A stretch of DNA of 64,000 nt. It comes from Clarireedia homoeocarpa (lineage: Eukaryota > Ascomycota > Leotiomycetes > Helotiales > Rutstroemiaceae). A program made the translations under genes and the position numbers. This document shows positions 37,985-47,183 of the stretch, in pieces. A model generated the notes under the pieces. That model was not told the origin of the DNA and did not search any database. It worked only from the letters and a program-made list of their open reading frames with translations. Within the stretch, counting starts at the first letter, position 1. The number at the start of each line of letters is the position of its first letter. The stretch lies in contig LNKV01000071.1 in the NCBI GenBank assembly GCA_001465935.1, forward strand, positions 1 through 64,000, read 5' to 3'.

Positions 37985-40640
37985 ATTATAGACGCTACCG
38001 AAGAAGTAGAGATAATCAATAACTATCTTATCAAAGAAGGATTAGTTGCTTTCCGTCGCTAGTTTGAATTATCTCAAGTGCGTTTAAGTTTCGTTGAATT
38101 ATCTCGTACTATTGAGGATATCCTTTCTGCAGAATCTGCTTCGGGTTAGTATCACGATCCAGTAACTAATTATCTTACTAATATATATATAAGACCTGGT
38201 CCTTGATCTTATTAGAGTCCTACAGACCTTCCTGGCTGCTTGTATTCTATGTTCGCCGATCGATCGCAAAACTTGTTTATATACAGATCTATTTAGTTTT
38301 AGATCTAAAGTTGGCTCTAGAGATTTCGATATTAAGTCAACAATCTCTTTAGTAGAGCTGGTTATCAATAATACACTTGATATAGAGATATAGTATACTG
38401 TGTTCAACCTGATCTTGACTACCAGCCTGAAACAAGTAATACTACTGACTGTCTTCGAGAAAGCTATTTTCGATATATTACTACGATCTAGCTTAGCCTC
38501 TTAGAGGGGTGTTGAGTAGATATACAATAAAGTTGACTAGCGAATACTCGAGGAGTTTACCAAGCGAGTTTACTATAATATCGGAGGCTTCTACGAACAA
38601 TACTTTAATAGGAAGTCCTAAATAAATAATATAAGGGATATCTACGAAGAGTCGAGGGCCTAATATACAGAAAGCCGTTAGAGCAAGTAGCCAGAGCTTT
38701 TACTTCAAGGTATATTTTTTGACTGTTTTATGAAATTCCAGGATACTATTCTTAGCGGACTTAGTTGCAGGTATTATATATCAGTAAATAAAGTATTGAG
38801 AGACTCGAAGGCTAATCGCAAACTTGATATTTTTCTTATTCTCGCTAACGCTATCCTATTATATAGCGAGTACGACTAGTTAAATATACTTATTATTAGA
38901 GAATACAAATAGAATCCTAATAAGGATAGCTCTATAAAAACATTAATACAGTTAGTAGAGTATATATATAAGATATTCGGAAATCAACTAGAGTAGTGAT
39001 TTGTCCTTAGTTTTACGATCTGCGGAAGTATAATACGACTCTAAGTATTCGATAGATCTAGTTTGTATAACTCTAAAAAATTCGATATATACAAAAAGCC
39101 TAAGTTATTTATTAAAGTTATTACTAGGTATATATTAATAATAGATACTAAGTTAGAGTTGAATATATTTATTAAGTATAATAGTAATAATAAGTATATT
39201 GTAGTATGAGATATAAAAATTTTTTTGAAGGACGAACTAATTGTCTTGATAAAAGTAATAGTATATTATAGAATAATATATTATCAAAGAAGAAGAAGCG
39301 ACTTTATAGAATAGAAGTATATAATCAAGTTTGTTTAATTGTCTGATAAAAGGTAGTAAGAAGAAGAACTGTTGAAATTAGTTAAAGAGAGGGAAGTTAT
39401 AAGTATTACTATATAGTTTAATTATAAATAGATTATTATTGATAGTAATCTAAATACTATTTCGTATTTCCGATAAAATATAAAGTTCGGAAAGCTATAA
39501 AAGCTATCGAGTAAAGTTTTTTAGATTGATAGTAGTCCGGAATCTAGTCGGGTATACTCTAAATCAAGTTTTAGAGGAAGATCAGAGAGTAGTTTGAATT
39601 GTTTAAAGGGCCTAGAAATTAGTATAAATATATTTTCCTCTAAACAGAAAAGAAAAAGAAATAAAAGATTTAATCTAGGAAACAAACTAAAAAGATCTAA
39701 ATCCTATAGTAGTTATACTAGTAGGATAAATATATATATTAAAGAATATAAGCTAGATACAATCGATATTTATAGTATTCAAGAAATAGTAGTTAATAGT
39801 CTAGTCTACTACTAGAATAAGTAATAGCGGAATAACGTTAATTATATTCAAGAAGCCGAAGTTGATAGTTTTATAGATTATAAAAGTAAGATATACAATA
39901 ACCGAGTAAACTACTATTTAGTAACTTTACTAGCTAGACAACCTCTTTACGAATATTATTCAATTAGAGAGCTTTTAGAGATACTATATAATACTATCCA
40001 AGGCTATAGGTTATTACTAGAAGATAGAAAGATTCTTTATTAGGATATCTCTGAAAATAATATTATTATTACTAAGCTCTTTACTAAAGGTAACCTGAAA
40101 GGAAGACTAATTAACTTGGACTTAGTAAAGAAGCTAGATAGTCTACTAAGTAGGGCTCGTTACCGGACTAGTATAATATAGTTTATAGCGATCGAGGTTC
40201 TTAAAAGTAATAGTTATATATATCGGTACAACCTCGAGTTATTTTTTTATATCTTTATATAGATATATATTCAATATAACTACAAAGGTATAAGTAGGTA
40301 AAAACTTAATAAGCTGATAAGACCGAAGACAAATATACTGCAAGGTTGGTATACTGGGATATATATAGATATTACTAGGAATAAGATAGTAGATATAACT
40401 AAAAACTGATTCGAGAAAATCATTGTGGAGTTTGCACCGAAGTTCGAGAACCTCAAGCTGTTGGCTCGCGAGCTCTGATCTGTTCTCTTTCCAATCAGAG
40501 ATAGGGATATATTTATAGGAATGTTCTACAACAGCAATATAATGTACAATAAGATAATCAAGGTATTCAACATAGCAATCGACTGTCTAGGGAAGGAGGA
40601 ACAGGTAAATATATAGACGAAGCTATTAGGTATTAGTATT
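37985..40640 (+). pseudogene. FunK1-type fungal protein kinase, RIP-decayed
   Basis: With stops ignored, the plus strand reads through a FunK1 kinase. The N-terminal part has ATEEVEIINNYLIKEGLVAF and FELSQVRLSFVELSRTIEDI. The middle has CGSIIRL, VFDRSSLY and FDIYKKPKLFIKVIT. The kinase domain has SIRELLEILYN, GYRLLLEDRKILY, a stop, then DISENNIII (catalytic loop, about 40,030-40,070) and GRLINLDLVKKLDS (metal-binding loop). The end has FAPKFENLKLLARELX and NIMYNKIIKVFNIAID. The family is a fungus-specific eukaryotic-like kinase group, mostly of unknown role. Dozens of stops, many of CAG/CAA-to-TAG/TAA type, destroy it. The open piece 39,594-39,815 is the basic linker. Confidence 0.85.
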
Positions 40641-41099
40641 TTGAGGCGTTTTTAGGGGGAAACAGGGGAATTTGGATCTTTTTCCCTTTGGGCACAAAGG
40701 GTCTGGAGAAAACTGTACGATACAATGATACCAGGGATATCTTATTTTATAATACGCCAAGAATTGATACTACCACTGTGCTGAAGATGAAGTCTTGAAC
40801 AGGTGTTTCTTACGCACAGTGGCAATGGTGGTCTATATGGCTGGCTTGGCTGGCTGCTTTACGTCTCTTCATCATCAGATAGTTGGAGCCGCTGTACCAT
40901 TTGGCGCACATTTGGGGGACGGCGCCTACAACCCACTGATAGAACGATGGTATTAAAAATAGTATATGTTAGGCCCTTTCGATGAAATGTACTAAGTAAG
41001 GAAGGACACCTCTCTGAGTGTGCATTCTAGATGCGGACACTAGCGGAGTCAAACTTATGGCTGAGGCTGTTTAAGATATCGATTAAGCTTGCTAAATGA
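40641..41099. other. Intergenic, no supported gene
   Basis: Mixed composition, less AT-rich than the kinase relic. The one short ORF (40,803-40,985) has no protein-like features. It may be leftover flanking DNA between the kinase relic and the LINE insertion. Confidence 0.5.
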
Positions 41100-42987
41100 G
41101 GCAGTTTTATTATGTAATTCAGCGAGCATGTAACTAGAGTCGGAAAACGGTTCACTGCCTGCTTATGGCTGTCGACTGGGCCTCAAAGCACACAACAGCC
41201 TTAAAATGCTATCCCGAATAACTGGTTCGACATAGGGAATGAGCTTACTGAACTTAAGGAAAGTGTATCAAGCAGTGATCCTCCCGCAAGTACTCTACGG
41301 ATGTTCGGTATAGTACGTACCGGCAGGAGAGGCGAGTTATAGGAAGAAAGCGGTAGACTAGATCAAGTCTATATAGTAAAAAGGTCTTAAAATAGTCGCA
41401 AGAGCATTCAAGGCAACTTCCACTACAGTACTAGAGATAGAATATTATATCAAACCGATTCTCTAGCAGCTCGACAAACACCTCTTGGATACAGCAATAC
41501 GTATCTAAACTAGTCCTCTATACTAGTATATCCAAAAAGTAAAGATACTCCGTAGACGCTGTATTGCACACCTGCTGTAGGAGAAGGCGAATTGGATATA
41601 AAGCCCTATAGAAAAAATAAAGTATTATCTCAGAACACGACTAGGGCAGAAGCCCGAACAGCAACTAGAACCCAAGCAGCTATATATAACTGTACTCTAG
41701 TAGAAACTACTAACAGTTTATATTGTACTTGACAAGAAATGTAGAAAGGAAGAGTATAACTCAGTTGTAAGTAGATCGCGCTCTTCCGCCCTTGTCCTCT
41801 ATACAGACAGCAATTGTATCAATAATAAAGTTAGCACTTCAGCTATAATAGCCGATAGCTCTATTATATATTAGTTATACCTAGGCCGGGTATCGGAGGC
41901 CACGGTTTACGCGACCGAATTAAGAGGGATTCTCTTAGCACTCTAGATCATATACAAAAAAGACTATAAAGCAGCTATTGTTTTTACAAACAACCAGACA
42001 GCAATCAGATCCGTAGCCAACCTAGATAATCAATCTAGCTAATATATCTTCCTCTAGATAATTTGGATAATAGAAAATTTAAGAAGTAAAGAAATAGGGC
42101 TAGAGTTTCACTAAGTCCCGGCTTATATAGGTATAGAGAGCAATAAAAGAACAGACAAAGCAATGAAGAAAGCTATAGACTAGCGAAGTATTAGGGATTA
42201 AAAGCAGTCAAGGGAAGTTGATACTGACCAAACTACTTACAAACTACTAGGATACTTACTCGTAGTAGCAATAAGAGCAATCTATAACTCACTTCTGCTA
42301 GTCGAATAGAAAGAGGCTTGGATAAACGAAAAGACAGAGCGAGAGCTTAATAGGATATACCCAGAACCAACCACTAAAGTCCTTTTGCTATACAAGTCAG
42401 TACCCAAACTATTCAGCTCGCTAATAGTACAGATACGTACAGCAAAGATAGGTCTCCAGCAGTTCTTATATCTTAGGAAGGTACCGGATATAGATAATGA
42501 TAAGTGCGAGTGCAGAAGAGGCTCTTAAACGGTATATTATATCCTCTTCTCCTGTCTCTTATATTATGAATTACGATAGGAAACATAGGGAAGAGAGAGA
42601 ACAAGGGATTAGTAGGATCTTAGGAAAGTATTGGGAATACCAGCTCCTGTATTAAAAGCAGCAAAATTTATAAGAAACACTAGGCTTCTTAGGCAATTCG
42701 AAGCTATTCCATAGATACTGTAATCACAGGCTATACACTGGGAATCATTTAGGGTACAGTGAACGAAAACTCAGACTGAAATGGGGAAGCGAAGTAGAGG
42801 GGATGAGATACTGGAACCGTAACAGCCAAGGTAGAGGAAATATATAGAGTGTAAATACGAACAGCTACTAGTGGTTAGGTGATCATGCACCACTACAATG
42901 CCGCATGAGCGACCTTCGGTCGCTGGGATCGGTCTATGAATAAATCAATCAATCAATGACATAATCAATAAATCAATCAATCAATCG
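41100..42987 (+). mobile_element. 5'-truncated, RIP-decayed Tad1-type LINE (end of ORF2)
   Basis: The plus strand encodes the C-terminal part of a LINE ORF2. It reads SLLNLRKVYQAVILPQVLYG near 41,240, followed by RNase H with LYTDSNCINNKVSTSAIIA near 41,800, TVYATELRGILLAL (the Glu) near 41,905, and FTNNQTAIRSVANLDN and HIGIE-type motifs up to 42,130. The C-terminal cysteine cluster CECRRGS lies near 42,508. The reverse transcriptase and endonuclease are missing. RNase H is interrupted by TAG and TAA codons. The 3' UTR ends with a hairpin and an (AATC)n tail at 42,943-42,987. Confidence 0.85.
42908..42924 (+). other. Perfect hairpin near the LINE 3' end (UUCG type)
   Basis: The sequence agcgaccttcggtcgct is a perfect inverted repeat. 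Folded as RNA it gives a C(UUCG)G tetraloop, one of the most stable known. It sits about 20 bp before the (AATC) tail, where LINE reverse transcriptases commonly recognise their own RNA. Confidence 0.7.
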
Positions 42988-43229
42988 TCTTCCTGTCCTC
43001 CTACCCAATCTTCCCATCTCCCTCAACCCCAGCACCCTCACCATCAGCCCTCCCCATCTTTTTCTCAAACCTAGCCTACCTCATCGAAGCTACTGGTTTC
43101 CCCTTCCCCACTCCACCCGGCCAAACCCAGGTCTTCTGCCAATTGCAGGTAGTCGATGGTGAATTGCGAGAGATCGAGTTGTTTTAGAAAGACGAGGATA
43201 AGTTTGGTGTCTTCGAGTTGAGGGTGTGA
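42988..43229 (+). pseudogene. Exon fragment of an unidentified gene, cut by the LINE
   Basis: The reading frame is open from the end of the LINE tail. It reads FLSSYPIF, a Pro/Ser-rich stretch, then FFSNLAYLIEATGFPFPTP, PGQTQVFCQLQVVDGELREI, ELF, a TAG at 43,185, and KDEDKFGVFELRV. The TAG lies where a Trp codon would fit, one G-to-A change away. A strong donor-like GTGAGT at 43,226 could end an exon. The composition is clearly protein-like and the plus frame is unique. I do not recognise the family. The upstream part of the gene is absent, replaced by LINE sequence. Confidence 0.55.
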
Positions 43230-43473
43230 GTGGGCATTTTGATTGGGGCGCTATCGGTCCAATTAGCAAAGGCCAACAATGTTCGCAGTATGCGTCATCA
43301 CATACCTGACACAGGATAAAACAGGCATCAATAAATATGTCAAACCATCAGATAAAGACGTCCTCGCCTCTCCGATAACTTTTCCTATATTCTGCATAGA
43401 ACGATAAGATCATCACAGTTTGACACCTCTGATTGAATTCTATTCAAACCCATGGGAAGTTGCACAGTTGAAG
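43230..43473 (+). promoter_or_regulatory. Upstream region of the DUF4238 gene with an upstream ATG
   Basis: About 240 bp separate the previous fragment from the DUF4238 start and should contain its promoter and 5' UTR. An out-of-frame ATG at 43,452 lies 22 bases before the chosen start and opens a short uORF (MGSCTVEDG...) that overlaps the main start. This could lower translation of the main ORF. No TATA box is obvious. Confidence 0.4.
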
Positions 43474-45939
43474 ATGGATTCAAACTCGAAATCCCAAAAC
43501 CAACACTACATCCCGCGATTTCTGCTTAAACACTTTGCTTACCCGTACAAGAAACAGGCGCGAACCAAAAAGCAACAATATCTGCTCCATGCCGTTAACC
43601 TCGTCGGGTCTTCTCCTGAGCTAGTCGAAGTAACTGTGAAGCATACGTTCGCCGAACGTGATATGTACAAGGACGATTCTAAATTAACTCCTAAACAACA
43701 AATGCATATAGAAGAGAAGCTGGGTCGCCTCGAATCGGCAGTAAGCAACGTCATTCGGAAGATTGTGCGTGCCCAGGAGAATGGCAAAAAAGATATCTGG
43801 ATGTCTCGGTCCCACAAGGATCTTCTGCGGAAATTCCTGTGCGTGATGAAGTATCGTAGTCCAATCTTCTTCAAGCGTTTCGATCACCAAAAGGCAGAAG
43901 ACTATGATGCGAACGACAAGCATGAATTTCTTGAATATATGCGCAAGAAGAATTTCCAAAGGCCACTGGACGTTTGGTTTGACAATCTGACAAAAATCAT
44001 GGATACGACCATGGACCCGGAGGGGAAATGGGCAGAGGATTTATTCGAACATATATACCCTGGAGATGCTCTATGGGTATTCGCAAACATTCAGACAATG
44101 TATCTTGCGCTATGTACGCCATCAGACCCAAGCGAAGAGTTTATTCTTACAGAAAACGCTTTCAGTATACATGAAGGACCTGTCAGTTACAAAACAGATC
44201 GTAGGACTGGGAAGCAAACTCAGACGGCCTATACCGAGTTTCACGTCATAGGTGTTATCTCACCAAGCCTCATCATGATTCTACGGCACAATTTACTTCC
44301 CGAACCTATTGAAGATAGGGATGAAGATGTTCGAAAGCAAAAAGCTGGAATGCTCATGTTTGAGCTGCAATGTCATATCGACCCCGAGAACGCCAGATCA
44401 TTACTCAAAGACCTGCCTATCGCAAAAGCTCGAAACTCGTATACCAAAGAAGTAGGGGGACGACTTCTGCTTGCAGAAGGTGAAGACGGTGTTTGTCGCT
44501 CCTCGGATCGGTTCTGCTTTACCCTCTTCCGTCTTCCCAGCGAACACGTTCAGATGGTTAATTCAGTCATGTTGGATCAAGCTCGCGATATATCCAAGAT
44601 CGTTTATCGGTCCCGGTCTGCGCTAAAAACAGCTTTGGAGTTCTACCTGGATATGCCAACACAGGCTAATGGCATCTACAGTATGAAAACTATTACTGAA
44701 CGACCTGATGATCCTTACAAGCGATTGTTGGAGAAATTAGAGCATGTAGCAAGAGATTTGGGTTCTAACGTCCACGCGAGATACCATGTTGATCCCTTAG
44801 AGGAAGGAGATAGTCCAGTCGATTTCGAAGAGCATATTGCAAGAGATTTGGGATTTAAGGTCCATACGAGATACCCTGTCGATCCCATAGAGAAAGGAGG
44901 TAGTCCAGTCGATTTCGAAGATGCTGTTATCGAAGTATTGAAACGATCCTCAACAATCGTTGGTCATCCAATTCGCGTCTGTATGGAGATTTTGGTGAAC
45001 ATAGTGAACATGCTCCAACTCACCGTCAGGGACATACATGCTATAGATCTAATTGCGAATGATCGGCGGGAATTTCCGGAAATGGTTTATAGAGAAATAC
45101 AGAAGGTCAGCCAAGGTTCAACTATCCAATTATCTTATGACATTATTTCTATGCCAAGTTATAAATGGCGGTATATGTGGGAGACGCTATGTTCTACGGC
45201 GCTTGCGAAATCGGAGGGAAGTGTTGCTTCTGATATTGAAGAAATAAAGAAGAAGCTTGTGGGATCAAACTACGAATGTCTCTCATACGGAATTCGGTCG
45301 CCAAGATATTGGGAAATTGAAGCATTCCCTCGCACCAGCAGTGATTTCGAATACCGGCCAGATTCTACTTTACAAACTAGCCAAGAAATCAAGAAAACAA
45401 AATCAGATCACACGTCCGTCCAGCGAAATTCAGGTCTCTCGAAGAGTGGAATTATTAAAGCATTCGATCAAATTGGACATGATCTCACAAGGGAAGAGAG
45501 CCATATTCGTCAGACCACATCGTATATCTCCAAAAACGGATCAGATCAGATCTTCGGCGAGCATGATCCTCAGACATCAATGAGCGATGGAGAAGGAGCA
45601 TTCGAGAAAGAACTTGCGCCCAACAAAAACACAATTATGCAAACAGAAAATAACAACAAAATGCAGGAGTCTAATCAAATCGAGACACCAAAACCATTCT
45701 CACTAGTACGCGAGCTTAAGAAGTTGGACGGTGAAACGATAGCTGACATGATCCGAGCAATATTCATAATAGTAGCTTTTATGGTATTGCTTTTCAAAGC
45801 ACTAATGAATATTGTATTGCTTATCATTGGGGTTCTTTCCTTTATAATTCGACCTCTTTGGTATGAATGCGTTAGTCTTGGAGAAGAGCCTTTTCATCAC
45901 GAGTGTGGGCTCTACGGCTCGGATTCGTCACAAATCTGA
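43474..45939 (+). CDS. DUF4238 domain protein with C-terminal membrane segment, intact
   Basis: A single-exon gene of 821 residues. I chose ATG 43,474, the first ATG in frame. The open frame extends 54 bp further upstream without an ATG. The N-terminus has QHYIPRFLLKHFAY (from residue 10), the hallmark of DUF4238. Conserved-looking blocks follow, such as FLCVMKYRSPIFFKRF and FVLTENAF-like EEFILTENAFSIHEGP. The function of the domain is unknown. Residues 423-452 and 453-482 are a tandem 30-residue duplication. The region after about residue 600 is polar and low in order. Residues about 759-792 (IFIIVAFMVLLFKALMNIVL and beyond) are strongly hydrophobic and suggest a membrane hairpin or one long helix, followed by a 29-residue tail. 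There are no stops or frameshifts although RIP-decayed elements lie on both sides, so it is probably functional. Confidence 0.9.
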   Translation: MDSNSKSQNQHYIPRFLLKHFAYPYKKQARTKKQQYLLHAVNLVGSSPELVEVTVKHTFAERDMYKDDSKLTPKQQMHIEEKLGRLESAVSNVIRKIVRAQENGKKDIWMSRSHKDLLRKFLCVMKYRSPIFFKRFDHQKAEDYDANDKHEFLEYMRKKNFQRPLDVWFDNLTKIMDTTMDPEGKWAEDLFEHIYPGDALWVFANIQTMYLALCTPSDPSEEFILTENAFSIHEGPVSYKTDRRTGKQTQTAYTEFHVIGVISPSLIMILRHNLLPEPIEDRDEDVRKQKAGMLMFELQCHIDPENARSLLKDLPIAKARNSYTKEVGGRLLLAEGEDGVCRSSDRFCFTLFRLPSEHVQMVNSVMLDQARDISKIVYRSRSALKTALEFYLDMPTQANGIYSMKTITERPDDPYKRLLEKLEHVARDLGSNVHARYHVDPLEEGDSPVDFEEHIARDLGFKVHTRYPVDPIEKGGSPVDFEDAVIEVLKRSSTIVGHPIRVCMEILVNIVNMLQLTVRDIHAIDLIANDRREFPEMVYREIQKVSQGSTIQLSYDIISMPSYKWRYMWETLCSTALAKSEGSVASDIEEIKKKLVGSNYECLSYGIRSPRYWEIEAFPRTSSDFEYRPDSTLQTSQEIKKTKSDHTSVQRNSGLSKSGIIKAFDQIGHDLTREESHIRQTTSYISKNGSDQIFGEHDPQTSMSDGEGAFEKELAPNKNTIMQTENNNKMQESNQIETPKPFSLVRELKKLDGETIADMIRAIFIIVAFMVLLFKALMNIVLLIIGVLSFIIRPLWYECVSLGEEPFHHECGLYGSDSSQI

Positions 45940-46017
45940 TATGTTGGTAAATAGAAATGGGATATTTATATTAAAGAATAAATTGTCATACTGTATGAAC
46001 TATCCCGACACGGAATA

Positions 46018-46410
46018 CTAGTTAGTAGTGGCCAGGACCTTTAAAATTTCTCCTGCGTGGATGGTGAAGCGTATCTCTTTCTCTTGCGGTGCAGTTACAG
46101 AAGGACCGGCATCGTAGTCCGGTTGGTGCACTTTTTCTACAAGATTCTCGAAGATATCCAACAAGGATCGCAGAGCCGCCAAGAAGGAGTTGAAAGCAGT
46201 TTGATCGAGCTCCTGCTCAAGTTGGGGTTGCCGCAATTGGTGAGGGATCTTTTTAAAACAAACACAAATAGTCGTTATAGCATTTCCAATTTTTAAATTC
46301 TGTCGATCGTCTTCCGAGAGCCGTGCAATCCGTGGAAGAGCCTGCTTGAAGAGTGGATAGAGAGTAGTCCAGAAACGCCACTCTGCTTGCGCATCGCGAA
46401 TAATTCGCAT
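46018..46410 (-). CDS. Small hypothetical protein
   Basis: The ORF from ATG 46,410 encodes about 130 residues (MRIIRDAQAEWRFWTTLYPL...) with several amphipathic helices, for example RIARLSEDDRQNLKIGNAIT and SFLAALRSLLDIFENLVEKV. It has no membrane segment or signal peptide. The open frame continues 10 codons upstream without an ATG. It converges with the DUF4238 gene with only 78 bp between the stops. I do not recognise a family. It could be the last exon of a longer gene, or a fragment. Confidence 0.45.
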   Translation of the reverse strand: MRIIRDAQAEWRFWTTLYPLFKQALPRIARLSEDDRQNLKIGNAITTICVCFKKIPHQLRQPQLEQELDQTAFNSFLAALRSLLDIFENLVEKVHQPDYDAGPSVTAPQEKEIRFTIHAGEILKVLATTN

Positions 46411-46425
46411 ATTCGTATCAGCGCG

Positions 46426-46452
46426 CTCAGATAGGAACAAAACCTATCTGAG
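46426..46452. repeat. Perfect 10-bp inverted repeat
   Basis: CTCAGATAGG and CCTATCTGAG are perfect complements separated by AACAAAA. It lies just upstream of the start codon of the minus-strand ORF. It may be an operator-like palindrome, an RNA hairpin in its 5' UTR, or chance. Confidence 0.6.
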
Positions 46453-46592
46453 AATTGGATAACAACTGCTAACAGTATGTTAGGCACATGGTCGATCTAG
46501 GTTGTTGGTACGAAGTATAGATATTCTTTGCGGGGTCGCTGCTAGGATACGATCAAGGTTACAACGCTTTGCATAACGTGCGACCCCACCAA

Positions 46593-46619
46593 AGTGGCCA
46601 CCCCACGATGTTGGCCACT
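46593..46619. repeat. Inverted repeat AGTGGCCA...TGGCCACT upstream of the transposase
   Basis: Eight-base perfect complements with an 11-bp spacer lie about 55 bp before the pogo transposase start. The surrounding GC-rich block (gcgaccccaccaaagtggcc) has the look of a terminal inverted repeat of a DNA transposon, but the matching far end is missing. Confidence 0.5.
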
Positions 46620-46672
46620 TTTAATAATTAGAATCATCACATCTTCAACAATTAATTTATCAACAACCAATA

Positions 46673-47122
46673 ATGGCAGACCTTGATAGAGAACGCCGAA
46701 TTAATCTCGCGATCCAGGCGGTTCGATCGCAGCCTCCTATAAGTGTACGCAAGGCCGGGCTTATATACGGTATCCCTCGTAGTATATTAGCTACTCGAAT
46801 GGCCGGTAGGCGGTCGCACGTCGAGTCTACACTACGAACACGCCGGTTGAGTTTCATAGAGGAGGATATCATAGTTCAATATGTTCTTGAACTAGATTCA
46901 AGAGGATTTCCGCCTAGCTTAAGTGCTATGGAAGATATGGCCAACCACCTTGTCGGCGTCAAGGGAGAAAGGCATGTCGGAAAGCACTGGGTTGAACGAT
47001 TTATAAATCGACGTATAGAGCTGAAAACACGTTTTACTCGAGTCTATGACTATGAGAGAGCCCTCAATGAAGATCCAGTACTCATTTCCAAATGGTTTGA
47101 GCTATTTAAATCGACAGTATAA
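46673..47122 (+). pseudogene. Pogo/Fot1-type transposase, N-terminal half only
   Basis: The ATG at 46,673 starts MADLDRERRINLAIQAVRSQ. The product has an N-terminal psq-type helix-turn-helix (VRKAGLIYGIPRSILATRM) and then a CENP-B/Tc5-type second DNA-binding region (IVQYVLELDSRGFPPSL, VGKHWVERFINRR), ending in DPVLISKWFELFKSTV and TAA at 47,120. In the family this is followed by the DDE catalytic domain, which is absent here. The stop fits a CAA or CGA decay, or a junction. It converges on the minus-strand transposase at 47.1-47.8 kb. The DNA-binding half could still bind element ends, but it cannot transpose. Confidence 0.85.
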
Positions 47123-47183
47123 TGAAGTTCCTATTTTATTTCCGCCTTGGGAGAAGCGCTCTATGCAGGTGATATAAGCCGTC

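Noticed and set aside
38099..38407. Minus-strand ORF of 102 codons
   Set aside because: It lies antisense to the N-terminal part of the FunK1 relic, which is recognisable on the plus strand.
43539..44090. Minus-strand ORFs over the DUF4238 gene
   Set aside because: They are antisense shadows of the intact 821-codon frame.
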